Notes: generated by a model from the sequence alone, not told the origin. DNA of 37,206 bases from an uncultured Opitutaceae bacterium (GCA_903919205.1 CAIXHE010000056.1:1-37206), one strand, 5' to 3'; shown: positions 1-6,541, counted from the stretch's first letter. Program-made: numbers and translations.

Positions 1-417
1 GCCGAGGTCGCCCACCCCGGCCTTCTGCGTCACGTCCTCGAACTTCCAGCCCCCAAGGTTGCGAAATAGCCGGCAGCTTCGGGTCTTGCTGACCACAAAG
101 AGGTCCGGCCTGCCATCCCCGTCGTAGTCGCCGATCGCCACACCCGTGCCGATGGCACCATTCTCGCTCTGGCTGTAGAGGGAGCTCCACATCCTCGGGT
201 CGTCGTAGGGATTCTCCGTGACGACACCGGTCTCCTGCGGCGAGAGCAGCTTGAAGAGCGTGGCGCCCCTGCGCCCGGCGCGGGGCGCCAGCGCTCGCTC
301 GCGAATCGAGCCCGACGGGTCGCCTCCGCCCGACGCTAGGCCGGCGAGGCTCAGCGGGTGGCCCACCAGCACGGCGCCCCCGGCAGCCAGCGTCTTTAGG
401 AACGCCTTGCGGTTCAT
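1..417 (-). CDS. Secreted FG-GAP/VCBS repeat protein, 5' part only
   Basis: The reading frame is open from the ATG at 417 to the window edge (139 codons seen), so only the N-terminus is present. It begins with a basic stretch (MNRKAFLK) and a hydrophobic alanine/glycine/leucine segment, a signal peptide with a weak Tat-like look but no RR pair. Residues about 100-115 contain the calcium-binding FG-GAP signature GDYDGDGRPDLFV, followed by LFRNLGGWKFEDVT, typical of CRTAC1/ASPIC-type beta-propeller proteins. These are usually exported and bind calcium in the propeller blades; the partner is unknown. It is divergent from the membrane protein gene at 649. A second FG-GAP protein lies at 16327-17631. 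Family assignment is firm; function is not known. Confidence 0.85.
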   Translation of the reverse strand, partial: MNRKAFLKTLAAGGAVLVGHPLSLAGLASGGGDPSGSIRERALAPRAGRRGATLFKLLSPQETGVVTENPYDDPRMWSSLYSQSENGAIGTGVAIGDYDGDGRPDLFVVSKTRSCRLFRNLGGWKFEDVTQKAGVGDLG

Positions 418-648
418 CGGAGCGCGCCGGCCGGGGTCGATAGACGGCTCCGACCGCCTGGGCTCTGGAGGGTGCGAGTCGGGGCGTGGCGCAGGTCGAT
501 CATCTCTCGGCACCCAGAAAAGCGGACATTCGGGGAAGGAACAAGCCCTCTCGCAAAGGGGGCGGCGCGCCCGCTCATTCGGATGGAGTTTCCCGACCCG
601 CGCCCTTTAATGACCCCACCCTATCGTGCAGACCCCGCCCGTGCACCC

Positions 649-3075
649 ATGAGTCTACCGCTTCGGCCCAGATCCCGAGCCTGGATCGTGGCGCCCGCCT
701 TCGCTCTTGCCTTCCTTCTCTGGACGGACGGCACGCGGCTGCGGCATGTCGAGCGGGCTTCCGACATCCAGGGCGCCGGGGCCCAGGCGGACCTCCGCTC
801 GCCCACGGGCTACGCCGGGGGAAAGCGCTGGCTCATCGTCCCCGAGCACGACAACGGCACCTATCAGTGGATCGAGGAGACGCAGGAAATGCTTGCCCGC
901 GGCGACTTTCGGGTGCGCAGCGCCTCCTATGAAAACGCTCCGTTTGGGCGCGACGTTCACGCCGCCTCGCCCTACCGCTGGTGGCTGGTCGCGGTCGGCT
1001 GGGCCGGGCACGCCGTCACGGGACGGTCGCTGGGGCTTTGGATGGAGAGGGCCGTCCTCTACGCAGATCCGCTCGTCCATGCGCTGCTCGTGTTGTCGGT
1101 GGCGGCCCTGGCGGCGGCCCGCTTCGGACCCCTCTGCGCCGCGCTCCTGTCGCTCGGGCTCGTGGGATTCTTCCCGCTCTGCGCAGCCTTCCTGCCGGGA
1201 ATCGCGAGCGACTTCGGACTGGGGCAGGCACTAGCGCTCGCGAGCATCCTCCCTGTCCTGGCCGGCACGCTGGCGCCAAGGGAGCGGCCCGGGTGGCACA
1301 TCCTTGGCGGCGTGGCCGCCGGATGCGGACTCTGGGTGAGCGCCATGACCCAGGTCCCGGTGACGGCCGGCGTCGCCCTGGGTGCGATCCTCTCGACCGG
1401 GTTCCTTCGCGCCCGTGCTGAAGCCCCTTCAGGCCCCCCGGTGATGCCTCCCTGGAGAGCCTGGGCCCTCGCGGGTGCGCTCACGTCCCTCCTCGGATAC
1501 CTGGTGGAATACTTCCCCGGTCGCATGGGCTTCGAGCTTCGCGTCAACTATCCCCTCTACGGGCTAGCCTGGATCGGTCTCGGCGAACTTCTGGTGATCC
1601 TCGAAGCGTGGGTGCGGGGAGAGGCCCCGCTCAGGAAAACCCGGGGCCGGGTCATCGGCGTGCTCTCGGTGGCGGCCCTGGGCGCGCTACCTTGGGCGCT
1701 CCTTCGCGGCGGCGGCCACTCCCCATTGATCGACGACCTCCACGGCTTCCGGCTTTGCAACCTGCCGGACGCCCCCGCGGCCCAAAGCCTGCGCGCCTGG
1801 CTGGGAAGCGGCGACGCCCGCGGCACCCTTTCGGCCACACTTCTGCCTCTCGTGCTGCTGGCTCCCGCGGCCTGGCAGATGTTTCGGTCGGGCGCGGACG
1901 CGGGCCGCAGGGCCGCCATTGCCCTAGCTTTCGGCCCCGTCGCCGTCACCCTGGCGCTCGCCCTCGGACACCTGCGCGGCTGGAGCACGCTCGACGTCGC
2001 CCTGCTCGGCATCGTCGCGGCCTCCACCGCCCGCGGGCCGGCGCTCCCGCGCGGCCTTGCCTGGATCTGGGCCGGACTCGTCGCGGGGGCGGTCGCCTGC
2101 GGCCTTGCGCAGCTCGCGCCTTCGATTCATGGCGGTGAGGAGTCGCCGCTTCGCTACACTCGGGCCGAGGTCGAGGGCCTCTATGAGCGCGACCTTGCGC
2201 ACTGGATCGCGGACCGCGCCGGGCCCCGGGGCGCGACCGTCCTCGTTCCACCCTTCCGGACCTCGAGCTTCTGCTTCTACGGAGGCCTGCGCGGAATCGG
2301 CACCCAGAATTGGGAGAACGCCGCGGGCCTCGCGGCCACATTCAGGATCATGACGTCCACGCAGCCGGACGAGTGCCTCTCGCAGATCGGTGAACGCGGG
2401 GTCGACTTCATCGTGCTGCCCTCGTGGGACACCGACTTTGATGACTTCGCGCGGATGCGCCTCAAGGTTCCCGAGGCGTCGTTCGCCTTCGCGCTAAAGG
2501 GCACGCTGGGGGGCGTCTTCAACTGGCTGCGGCCGCTTCCCTACAAGGTCCCTCCGTTGGCGGGGATTACGGGGGAGTCCGTATTGATATTCCGCGTCAC
2601 CGACGAGGCGGATCCCGCGACCCTTCAGGGGCGCCTTGTGGAGTACCTGATCGAGATGCACGAGACCGGTGCGGCGGCCCTGGCCGGGCAGGCCCTCCTG
2701 CGTTACCCCTCGGACGTGGGCTGTATGGTGGCGCAGGCCCAGCTCGCGGCGGCGCAGGGGGACCGTGCCGGCTTCGCAAAGGCCCTTCGGGCGATCGTAC
2801 CCAACCTCTCAAACGGTGCCGACAGAAACCTGGCCTGGGACCGCCGGGTGAGTCTGTCCGTCGTGATGGCCATCGGGGGTCGCGCCGACCTCTCCCGAGC
2901 CCAGCTCGCGCGGTGCCTGGCCGATGCCGATCCCGAGAAGATCCGGGCGCTGACCACCGAATCCCTCTACCACCTCCTCGTCCTCGCGAAGCGGTTTCAC
3001 CTGGAGGTGCCGGGCCCCGGCGTGCAAGAGCTCGCGATCGGGCTGCTTCCGTCGGATCTGCGCACACGCCTCTGA
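649..3075 (+). CDS. Large polytopic membrane protein, GT-C/STT3-like
   Basis: About 808 residues. A transmembrane helix (about 11-26) is followed by a loop with a conserved-looking block at 67-112: HDNG-TYQWIEETQEML, then YENAPFGRDVHAASPYRWWL. In arrangement this resembles the first external loop of STT3/AglB oligosaccharyltransferases and other GT-C enzymes, where an acidic residue follows the first helix and a 'P-G-R-x-x-H-x-x-P' block precedes the second. About ten more hydrophobic segments follow, then a soluble C-terminal domain of roughly 270 residues. GT-C enzymes use lipid-linked sugars at the outer face of the inner membrane; the substrate here is unknown. Starts at 610 or 583 are also possible; 649 was chosen because it leaves a short basic N-terminus before the first helix. 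No clear ribosome binding site is seen. Confidence 0.7.
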   Translation: MSLPLRPRSRAWIVAPAFALAFLLWTDGTRLRHVERASDIQGAGAQADLRSPTGYAGGKRWLIVPEHDNGTYQWIEETQEMLARGDFRVRSASYENAPFGRDVHAASPYRWWLVAVGWAGHAVTGRSLGLWMERAVLYADPLVHALLVLSVAALAAARFGPLCAALLSLGLVGFFPLCAAFLPGIASDFGLGQALALASILPVLAGTLAPRERPGWHILGGVAAGCGLWVSAMTQVPVTAGVALGAILSTGFLRARAEAPSGPPVMPPWRAWALAGALTSLLGYLVEYFPGRMGFELRVNYPLYGLAWIGLGELLVILEAWVRGEAPLRKTRGRVIGVLSVAALGALPWALLRGGGHSPLIDDLHGFRLCNLPDAPAAQSLRAWLGSGDARGTLSATLLPLVLLAPAAWQMFRSGADAGRRAAIALAFGPVAVTLALALGHLRGWSTLDVALLGIVAASTARGPALPRGLAWIWAGLVAGAVACGLAQLAPSIHGGEESPLRYTRAEVEGLYERDLAHWIADRAGPRGATVLVPPFRTSSFCFYGGLRGIGTQNWENAAGLAATFRIMTSTQPDECLSQIGERGVDFIVLPSWDTDFDDFARMRLKVPEASFAFALKGTLGGVFNWLRPLPYKVPPLAGITGESVLIFRVTDEADPATLQGRLVEYLIEMHETGAAALAGQALLRYPSDVGCMVAQAQLAAAQGDRAGFAKALRAIVPNLSNGADRNLAWDRRVSLSVVMAIGGRADLSRAQLARCLADADPEKIRALTTESLYHLLVLAKRFHLEVPGPGVQELAIGLLPSDLRTRL

Positions 3076-3179
3076 GGGCTCGGCCGGCCGAGCGAGCCGG
3101 CTGCGAAGGGCTGCGCAGGCGCGGGTGGGCAGCCGCTGTAACCCGCGTGGGCAGGGGGGCGTCACGGACCCTGAGACCC

Positions 3180-3575
3180 ATGAATATCAAAACCATCGCC
3201 CTTCTAGGGCTCACGCTTGCGGCCCTTCCCGCGCATTCCCAGACGACACCGACCGCGACGCCCCCCCAACTCTCCCAATGGGCCCAGCGTCTGCCGGTGC
3301 TCAAGAACGCCGCCGTCCTCGGACTGACGCCGCAGCAGATCAGCTCGATAAACGCACTCCTCCAGGATGCCTGGAACACCGAGCAGACGATCAAGTCGAA
3401 CGCGAGCCTCACCCCCGCAGAGCTGCACGAGCAGACGGCTGCGAACCGGAAGGCTGCACGCAGGGAGATCCGAAACATCCTGACGCCCGCGCAACGCCAG
3501 CAGCTGCGGGCCCTGCTTCACGGTGGAGCGCAGCCGCCCTCTACCGCGGTCCCGACGCCGACGCCCACGCCCTGA
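3180..3575 (+). CDS. Small exported LTxxQ/Spy-like protein
   Basis: 131 residues with a clear signal peptide (MNIKTIALLGLTLAALPAHS, cleavage near residue 20). The mature part is helical and charged, with LGLTPQQI near residue 46 and LTPAQRQQL near residue 105, two copies of the LTxxQ-type motif found in the Spy/CpxP/CnrX-like periplasmic proteins. Those proteins bind unfolded proteins or sense envelope stress. The C-terminus is proline/threonine-rich (PTPTPTP). It lies 104 bp after the membrane protein gene in the same direction, so cotranscription is possible but not shown. The start was taken at the ATG that opens the signal peptide; longer frames upstream have no coding character. Confidence 0.65.
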   Translation: MNIKTIALLGLTLAALPAHSQTTPTATPPQLSQWAQRLPVLKNAAVLGLTPQQISSINALLQDAWNTEQTIKSNASLTPAELHEQTAANRKAARREIRNILTPAQRQQLRALLHGGAQPPSTAVPTPTPTP

Positions 3576-3603
3576 GGGCGCGGTTTCAAAGGAAGCTGAG
3601 CCG

Positions 3604-3675
3604 GGCGAGGTCGCGGCGCCGCGGATCGTCACCGATCAATTTCTCGCCGCCCACCTTCGCGACCTGCTAGAATAA
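3604..3675 (+). pseudogene. C-terminal remnant of a RelE-type toxin
   Basis: The frame ending in the TAA at 3673-3675 encodes AAPRIVTDQFLAAHLRDLLE. This matches the C-terminus of the intact RelE-like toxin at 5087-5368 (AAPRSVVYEFLAAHLHDLLD) almost residue for residue, and both are followed immediately by AAAATGGCGG. No start codon or upstream toxin sequence is present, since the preceding bases run straight into the end of the LTxxQ-like gene. It is therefore a 3' stub of a second RelE module, cut off where the islet joins the flanking chromosome. Confidence 0.8.
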
Positions 3676-3789
3676 AATGGCGGAGAGAGGGGGAATCGAA
3701 TGCTGCAACGCGCTCTTCTCCCGGGATAGATGCCATGAGAACTCGCATTCTTGCTAGGGGCTAGCACGAGGGGAAAACGCTGAATTTTT
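3613..3789 (+). repeat. Direct repeat copy A (RelE tail, tRNA fragment, spacer)
   Basis: This stretch aligns by eye over its full length with 5306-5484. Shared blocks are the RelE tail, AAAATGGCGGAGAG plus a G-run, GAATGCT, TCTCCCGGG, TTGCTAGGG-CTAGC and GCTGAA. The block GCTAG-GGG-CTAGC is itself a short inverted repeat. The copies differ at many positions, so the duplication is not recent. Confidence 0.8.
3678..3701 (-). repeat. tRNA-Ser 3'-end fragment, direct repeat 1
   Basis: Read on the minus strand it gives a T-loop (TTCGATT), a C-run for the 3' strand of the T-stem, then TCTCTCC-G-CCA, which is the acceptor 3' strand, discriminator and CCA of a tRNA-Ser. The rest of the tRNA is missing. 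A T-loop-to-CCA segment is the usual identity core left by tyrosine recombinases that use tRNA 3' ends. Related copies start at 4509 and 5371, all preceded by AAAA on the plus strand. Confidence 0.8.
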
Positions 3790-3831
3790 GAGTGAGGAAC
3801 AGCTCGCGGTTGAGGATTTTGCTCTGGGCCG

Positions 3832-3863
3832 TTGACAAGGTCTATTTGTGGTCCGATTTTCGG
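3832..3863 (+). promoter_or_regulatory. Possible promoter/operator of the hicB-hicA operon
   Basis: TTGACA at 3832-3837 is a perfect -35 match. GATTTT at 3855-3860 is a weak -10 at 17 bp spacing. The palindrome CCGA-TTT-TCGG (3853-3863) ends 3 bp before the chosen start codon and could be the site for autorepression by the antitoxin. The -10 lies so close to the start that the transcript would be nearly leaderless. Confidence 0.4.
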
Positions 3864-3866
3864 TCC

Positions 3867-4271
3867 ATGAATTACTTCACGGTTTCCACTGCAAAACCGA
3901 AGTTGGGGCGGCTTCTCGACAGTGTCCTTAAGGATGGAGTTCCTGTGGTACTCCGGCGGGGTGACCGCTTCCTGCAGATAAGCGAGTACATCCTGCCACA
4001 CCCCAAGCCAAAGGGATCACGTGAACCTTTCACCGCTGAGGAAGAGCCATCAGACTATGGTCGCTCCAATGGTCTCCATTTTAGGGTCAATCTTTTTGAA
4101 TCGCACGAGGGCTGGTCCGTGAGCTGCCCGGACCTCCCAGGGTGCCACTCACAGGGAAGGAATCGCAAGGAAGCTCTGACAAAAATCAAAGAGGCAATTC
4201 GTCTCTGGCTAGAGGTCGAGACCGAGGACACAGGGTTGAAGCGCGTTGAGCAAGCCGATGTGCTTGTTTAG
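3867..4271 (+). CDS. hicB: HicB antitoxin with N-terminal Phd/YefM-like domain
   Basis: 134 residues. Residues 1-45 look like a Phd/YefM DNA-binding domain: STAKPKLGRLLDSVL, then GVPVVLRRGDRFLQISEYI, the 'AKxxLSxLLdxV...pvvitrrGkpvavi' pattern. Residues 70-118 are a HicB partial RNase H-like fold: FRVNLFESHEGWSVSCPDLP, then GCHSQGRNRKEALTKIKEAI. Most HicB proteins carry a ribbon-helix-helix or HTH domain at the C-terminus; here the DNA-binding part appears to be a different fold at the N-terminus. It lies 3 bp upstream of hicA, with the antitoxin-first order. It should neutralise the HicA mRNA interferase and repress its own operon. The start at 3867 opens the Phd-like domain; the in-frame ATG at 3792 would add 25 residues with no domain character. 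Confidence 0.8.
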   Translation: MNYFTVSTAKPKLGRLLDSVLKDGVPVVLRRGDRFLQISEYILPHPKPKGSREPFTAEEEPSDYGRSNGLHFRVNLFESHEGWSVSCPDLPGCHSQGRNRKEALTKIKEAIRLWLEVETEDTGLKRVEQADVLV

Positions 4272-4274
4272 CCG

Positions 4275-4487
4275 ATGCCCAGAATTCCAGGAGTCGGCCA
4301 GAGCGACGCCGTGAGGGTGTTTCAAAAGCTTGGCTATAGAATTGCTCGCCAGAGCGGACACGTGATCATGAGCAACGGGAAGATCCGCCTCTCGATCCCC
4401 AGACATTCGCCGATCAACGCGATTACGATGGGGGCCATCGCACGCGATGCCGGCCTCACCCCGGAGCAATTCCTTAAATTACTCTAG
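4275..4487 (+). CDS. hicA: HicA family mRNA interferase toxin
   Basis: 70 residues, the normal HicA length. The double-stranded RNA-binding-like fold is visible: an N-terminal helix (VRVFQKLGYRI), then RQSGHVIMSNG with the catalytic His29 in the G-H motif, then the strand LSIPRH, and a C-terminal helix ending in AGLTPEQFLKLL. HicA toxins cleave mRNA in the cytoplasm independently of ribosomes. It follows the fusion antitoxin by 3 bp, so translation is likely coupled. All expected residues are present and the toxin looks intact. Confidence 0.9.
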   Translation: MPRIPGVGQSDAVRVFQKLGYRIARQSGHVIMSNGKIRLSIPRHSPINAITMGAIARDAGLTPEQFLKLL

Positions 4488-4508
4488 ACGTCCTTCCTAG
4501 ACCCAAAA

Positions 4509-4571
4509 TGGCGGAGAGAGGGGGATTCGAACCCACGGTACGGTTTTACCCGTACAACGGTTCAGCAAATC
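4509..4571 (-). pseudogene. 3' half of a tRNA-Ser gene
   Basis: On the minus strand this contains the 3' strand of an anticodon stem (ACCGT), a complete variable arm with a 6-bp stem (GTACGG / CCGTAC around GTAAAA), the T-arm with loop TTCGAAT, and an acceptor 3' strand TCTCTCC-G-CCA. The long variable arm identifies class II, and the whole fits tRNA-Ser. The 5' half is missing locally. Its acceptor and anticodon-stem strands are complementary to the 5' half found at 8836-8870, and do not match the intact tRNA-Ser(GCT) at 8714-8803. The plus-strand frame through here (starting MAERGGFEP) is an artefact of translating a tRNA. Confidence 0.85.
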
Positions 4572-4848
4572 ATTTTGTTGTATCTTGGCGTGTGGTTACA
4601 GAGTCACCGATATCTCGTTTTTCCGCTCCGAAAAACAGAAGGGTGTACCCAGAAAAAAAATCACTCGAACCGGCTGATACCGGAGTCGATCCGCACTATT
4701 CCCTGCTAACAACCGAGAACAGGCGCCGCGTAGGTGACGATTTTAGGATTTTTTTTCTCTATCGTCGCCAACATCAGTCGGGCAAAGGCTCGCTAAACCG
4801 GGATCACCAGCGCTTGACGCGTGCCACTACTAAATATATCTTTTTTTC
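4572..4848. other. Non-coding stretch between hicA unit and phd
   Basis: No supported gene. A small hairpin, GTTTTTC (4617-4623) and GAAAAAC (4630-4636), lies in it. The last 40 bp are A+T-rich and probably contain the promoter of the Phd/RelE pair. The remainder shows no recognisable signal. Confidence 0.4.
4814..4840 (+). promoter_or_regulatory. Possible promoter of the phd-relE pair
   Basis: TTGACG (4814-4819) is a 5/6 match to the -35 box. TATATC (4835-4840) is a partial -10 at 15 bp, shorter than ideal. It ends 9 bp before the antitoxin start, so the transcript would have almost no leader. Confidence 0.35.
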
Positions 4849-5097
4849 ATGAAGGATACATACAGCATTAAGGACCTCCAAAGGGAGACGGCATCGGCGA
4901 TCGACGCAGCGGAAAGCGGAGTGCTTGTGACTGTGACCCGACACGACCGTCCCGTTGCTCATGTCATATCCGCAGCGCGTCTGGGCGGAATTCTAGAAAC
5001 GATGGAGTTGCTCGCAGATGCCGACTTTAACCGTCAGTTGAAACTTCTCAGATCCGGCAAGCTGAAGTTCCACCCTGCCGCATCCCTTGCCGACTAA
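4849..5097 (+). CDS. Phd/YefM family antitoxin
   Basis: 82 residues, a normal length. The N-terminal half matches the Phd/YefM dimerisation and DNA-binding domain: YSIKDLQRETASAIDAAESG, then VLVTVTRHDRPVAHVISAARL. The C-terminal part (LLADADFNRQLKLLRSGKLKF) is the helical toxin-binding tail. It overlaps the RelE-like toxin by 11 bp (antitoxin stop 5095-5097, toxin start 5087), the arrangement expected for translational coupling. It should bind and block the toxin and repress the operon. Confidence 0.88.
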   Translation: MKDTYSIKDLQRETASAIDAAESGVLVTVTRHDRPVAHVISAARLGGILETMELLADADFNRQLKLLRSGKLKFHPAASLAD

Positions 5098-5368
5098 AGT
5101 AACAGTCTCGGAGCAGGTGCGAGAGTACCAGAGGGCTCTTGCACCCGAGCCCCGGCGCCGGGTGAAGGCTGCCATCCTTGGTTTAGTAGACGGGAGCGGT
5201 GATATCAAAACCTTGCATGGCAATCTTGAAGGCCTGTCGCGTTTACGCGTAGGCCAACATCGAATGGTCTTTCGCCATCATGAGGGCCGCATCGAAGTTT
5301 TTTTTGCGGCGCCGCGTAGCGTCGTCTACGAGTTTCTCGCTGCCCACCTTCACGACCTGCTGGATTAA
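5087..5368 (+). CDS. RelE/ParE superfamily toxin
   Basis: 93 residues with the RelE fold signature: an N-terminal helical region (VREYQRALAPEPRRRVKAAI), the central LEGLSRLRVGQHRMVFRHHEGRIEVFFAAPRS pattern of strands with basic residues, and a C-terminal helix. The start is a TTG at 5087 inside the antitoxin gene; no better in-frame ATG exists near it. RelE-type members cleave mRNA on the ribosome, while ParE members poison gyrase; the conserved R-x-G-x-x-R core fits RelE better. The stop codon sits 2 bp from a tRNA-Ser 3' fragment. A truncated second copy of this gene's tail is at 3604-3675. Confidence 0.85.
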   Translation: MPTKVTVSEQVREYQRALAPEPRRRVKAAILGLVDGSGDIKTLHGNLEGLSRLRVGQHRMVFRHHEGRIEVFFAAPRSVVYEFLAAHLHDLLD

Positions 5369-5484
5369 AATGGCGGAGAGGGGGGGGGATTTGAATGCTC
5401 CCACCGACGAATCTCCCGGGCTAAAGGCGACGACAACGGGCGATTTTGCTAGGGCCTAGCGCTAGGCGAAATGCTGAAATTCCT
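5306..5484 (+). repeat. Direct repeat copy B (RelE tail, tRNA fragment, spacer)
   Basis: This is the counterpart of 3613-3789 and includes the last 21 codons of the intact RelE-like gene, the tRNA-Ser fragment and about 90 bp of spacer. The spacer contains GCTAGG-G-CCTAGC, an inverted repeat with 6-bp arms (near 5448-5460). Because it runs from coding into tRNA-derived and then non-coding sequence, the unit looks like a duplicated recombination boundary, not a gene duplication. Confidence 0.8.
5371..5396 (-). repeat. tRNA-Ser 3'-end fragment, direct repeat 3
   Basis: The minus strand reads T-loop (TTCAAAT), a run of nine C, then TCTCC-G-CCA. It is the same T-loop-to-CCA segment as at 3678 and 4509, with an expanded C-run. 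It directly follows the RelE-like toxin and marks the right end of the Phd/RelE unit. Confidence 0.75.
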
Positions 5485-5520
5485 CGCTTACCTTTCGAAA
5501 AGATCATGTTCCCTGCCGCT

Positions 5521-5541
5521 TATGCACGCTAAGCGTGCATA
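5521..5541. promoter_or_regulatory. Perfect palindrome, likely operator of higBA
   Basis: Arms TATGCACGCT and AGCGTGCATA flank a single A, a perfect 10-bp inverted repeat. It lies 8 bp upstream of the -35 box of the next operon, in the position expected for a dimeric HTH repressor such as HigA. There is no T-run, so it is not a good intrinsic terminator. Confidence 0.6.
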
Positions 5542-5548
5542 GTCTCGC

Positions 5549-5578
5549 TTGACATTATTAACGCTTCCCATGCATACT
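5549..5578 (+). promoter_or_regulatory. Promoter of higB-higA
   Basis: TTGACA (5549-5554) is a perfect -35 box. CATACT (5573-5578) matches 4 of 6 bases of the -10 box at 18 bp spacing. The start codon is 14 bp further on. Confidence 0.6.
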
Positions 5579-5592
5579 GTCTACATTGACTC

Positions 5593-5874
5593 ATGATTCA
5601 ATCATTTGCCGACAAGCCTACCCAAGCCCTCTGGCTAGGTCGTCGGCCACCCGAACTGCCACCCTCAATCCATAAAGTAGCCCTCAGAAAACTGACCCAA
5701 CTAGAAGCTGTCTCAAACCTCGACGAACTTCGAGTTCCCCCTGGCAACCGCCTCGAAGCGTTGAAGCGCGACCGTTTCGGCCAACATAGCATCCGAGTAA
5801 ACGATCAATACCGTGTCTGTTTCCGTTGGGACGGGAACAACGCCCACGACGTAGAAATCACCCATTACCATTAG
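5593..5874 (+). CDS. higB: HigB-type toxin (RelE superfamily)
   Basis: 93 residues, the standard HigB length. It begins MIQSFADK, like the HigB 'MIkSF.dk.t..lf.g' family start. It contains KVALRKLTQLEAVSNLDELR, the PPGNRLEALKRDRFGQHSIRVNDQYRVCFRW core, and ends DVEITHYH, the hallmark C-terminus of this family. HigB is a ribosome-dependent mRNA interferase. The toxin comes first and the antitoxin 4 bp later, the inverted order typical of higBA. All family blocks are present, so it looks functional. Confidence 0.93.
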   Translation: MIQSFADKPTQALWLGRRPPELPPSIHKVALRKLTQLEAVSNLDELRVPPGNRLEALKRDRFGQHSIRVNDQYRVCFRWDGNNAHDVEITHYH

Positions 5875-5878
5875 TCCG

Positions 5879-6175
5879 ATGAAAAACCATATCAATGTAC
5901 ATCCCGGCGAACTCCTCCGTGAGGAATTTCTGGTTCCTATGGGAATTACCGCCTACCGGCTCGCAAAGGACGCAAAGCTTCCGCACCAACGTGTAGGCGA
6001 GATCCTCAAAGAACGACGGGGAGTAACCGCGGAGACTGATCTCCACCTTTGTGCTTATTTTGGCCTAACCCCGGGCTACTGGTTGCGAGTGCAGCTCGCC
6101 TACGACCTTCGCGAAGCCTTAAACAAAGTCGGCAGCAAAATCAAAGCGGCTGTCCATCCTCTTAAGGCTGCTTGA
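5879..6175 (+). CDS. higA: HigA-type HTH antitoxin
   Basis: 98 residues. An XRE-type helix-turn-helix is clear: HPGELLREEFLVPMGITAYRLAKDAKLPHQRVGEILKERR (about residues 8-47), then ETDLHLCAYFGLTPGYWLRVQ, which is the HigA/VapI family pattern. It neutralises HigB and represses the operon, probably through the palindrome at 5521-5541. It sits 4 bp after higB, so the pair is one transcription unit. Confidence 0.93.
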   Translation: MKNHINVHPGELLREEFLVPMGITAYRLAKDAKLPHQRVGEILKERRGVTAETDLHLCAYFGLTPGYWLRVQLAYDLREALNKVGSKIKAAVHPLKAA

Positions 6176-6507
6176 AGCCGGCATAAGAGAGAGACTAGGG
6201 CTTCCATATGCGGTAGCTCCAAATTCTTAGCCGCGCAGTCGGAGGCGCAGTCGTCAAAACGGGCGGCGCCGAGGGACGGGAGTCGGGGGCCGAACGGAAC
6301 GGGGCGGCGCTGGGTGCTCTTCTTCTTGCAGTAGGGGCGCGGGAGCCCGGAGAACGCGCCAAGGGCGAGCTCGCGGATATCGATCAGGGAGGAGATGTCG
6401 GTGTTCATTTTATTAGGGTGGCCTAGTTCAATTTTAGGCGCTCCCGCGCAAACTCCCGCCACGTTGCACCTGCCTTCCCGCCGCTCCTCTCCTTCGCCGA
6501 AACCCTG

Positions 6508-6541
6508 CGAATGCCGGGTTACGACAATTCTCCGGCATTCG
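6508..6541. repeat. Inverted repeat with 10-bp arms
   Basis: CGAATGCCGG (6508-6517) and CCGGCATTCG (6532-6541) are perfect complements around a 14-nt loop. It is followed by a smaller hairpin (GCCTC/GAGGC near 6550) and then a C-run/G-run hairpin. A cluster like this resembles REP-type elements. No T-run is present to make it a terminator. Confidence 0.55.

Noticed and set aside
4508-4852. Plus-strand ORF of 114 codons starting MAERGGFEP
   Set aside because: The start is the reverse strand of a tRNA-Ser 3' end; this N-terminus is a common artefact of translating tRNA genes, and the rest has no coding character.
3678-5396. The tRNA-flanked units as integron cassettes
   Set aside because: No attC-type sites (RYYYAAC/GTTRRRY pairs) or integron integrase are visible; the repeats are plainly tRNA-derived.
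3678-5396. The three tRNA fragments as a CRISPR array
   Set aside because: Only three copies about 840 bp apart with genes between them; no regular spacers.
6220-6407. Minus-strand ORF starting MNTDISSLIDIRELALG as a real gene
   Set aside because: The beginning looks coding, but the sequence degenerates and runs into higA with no recognisable domain; kept only as a possible 5' stub in the intergenic description.
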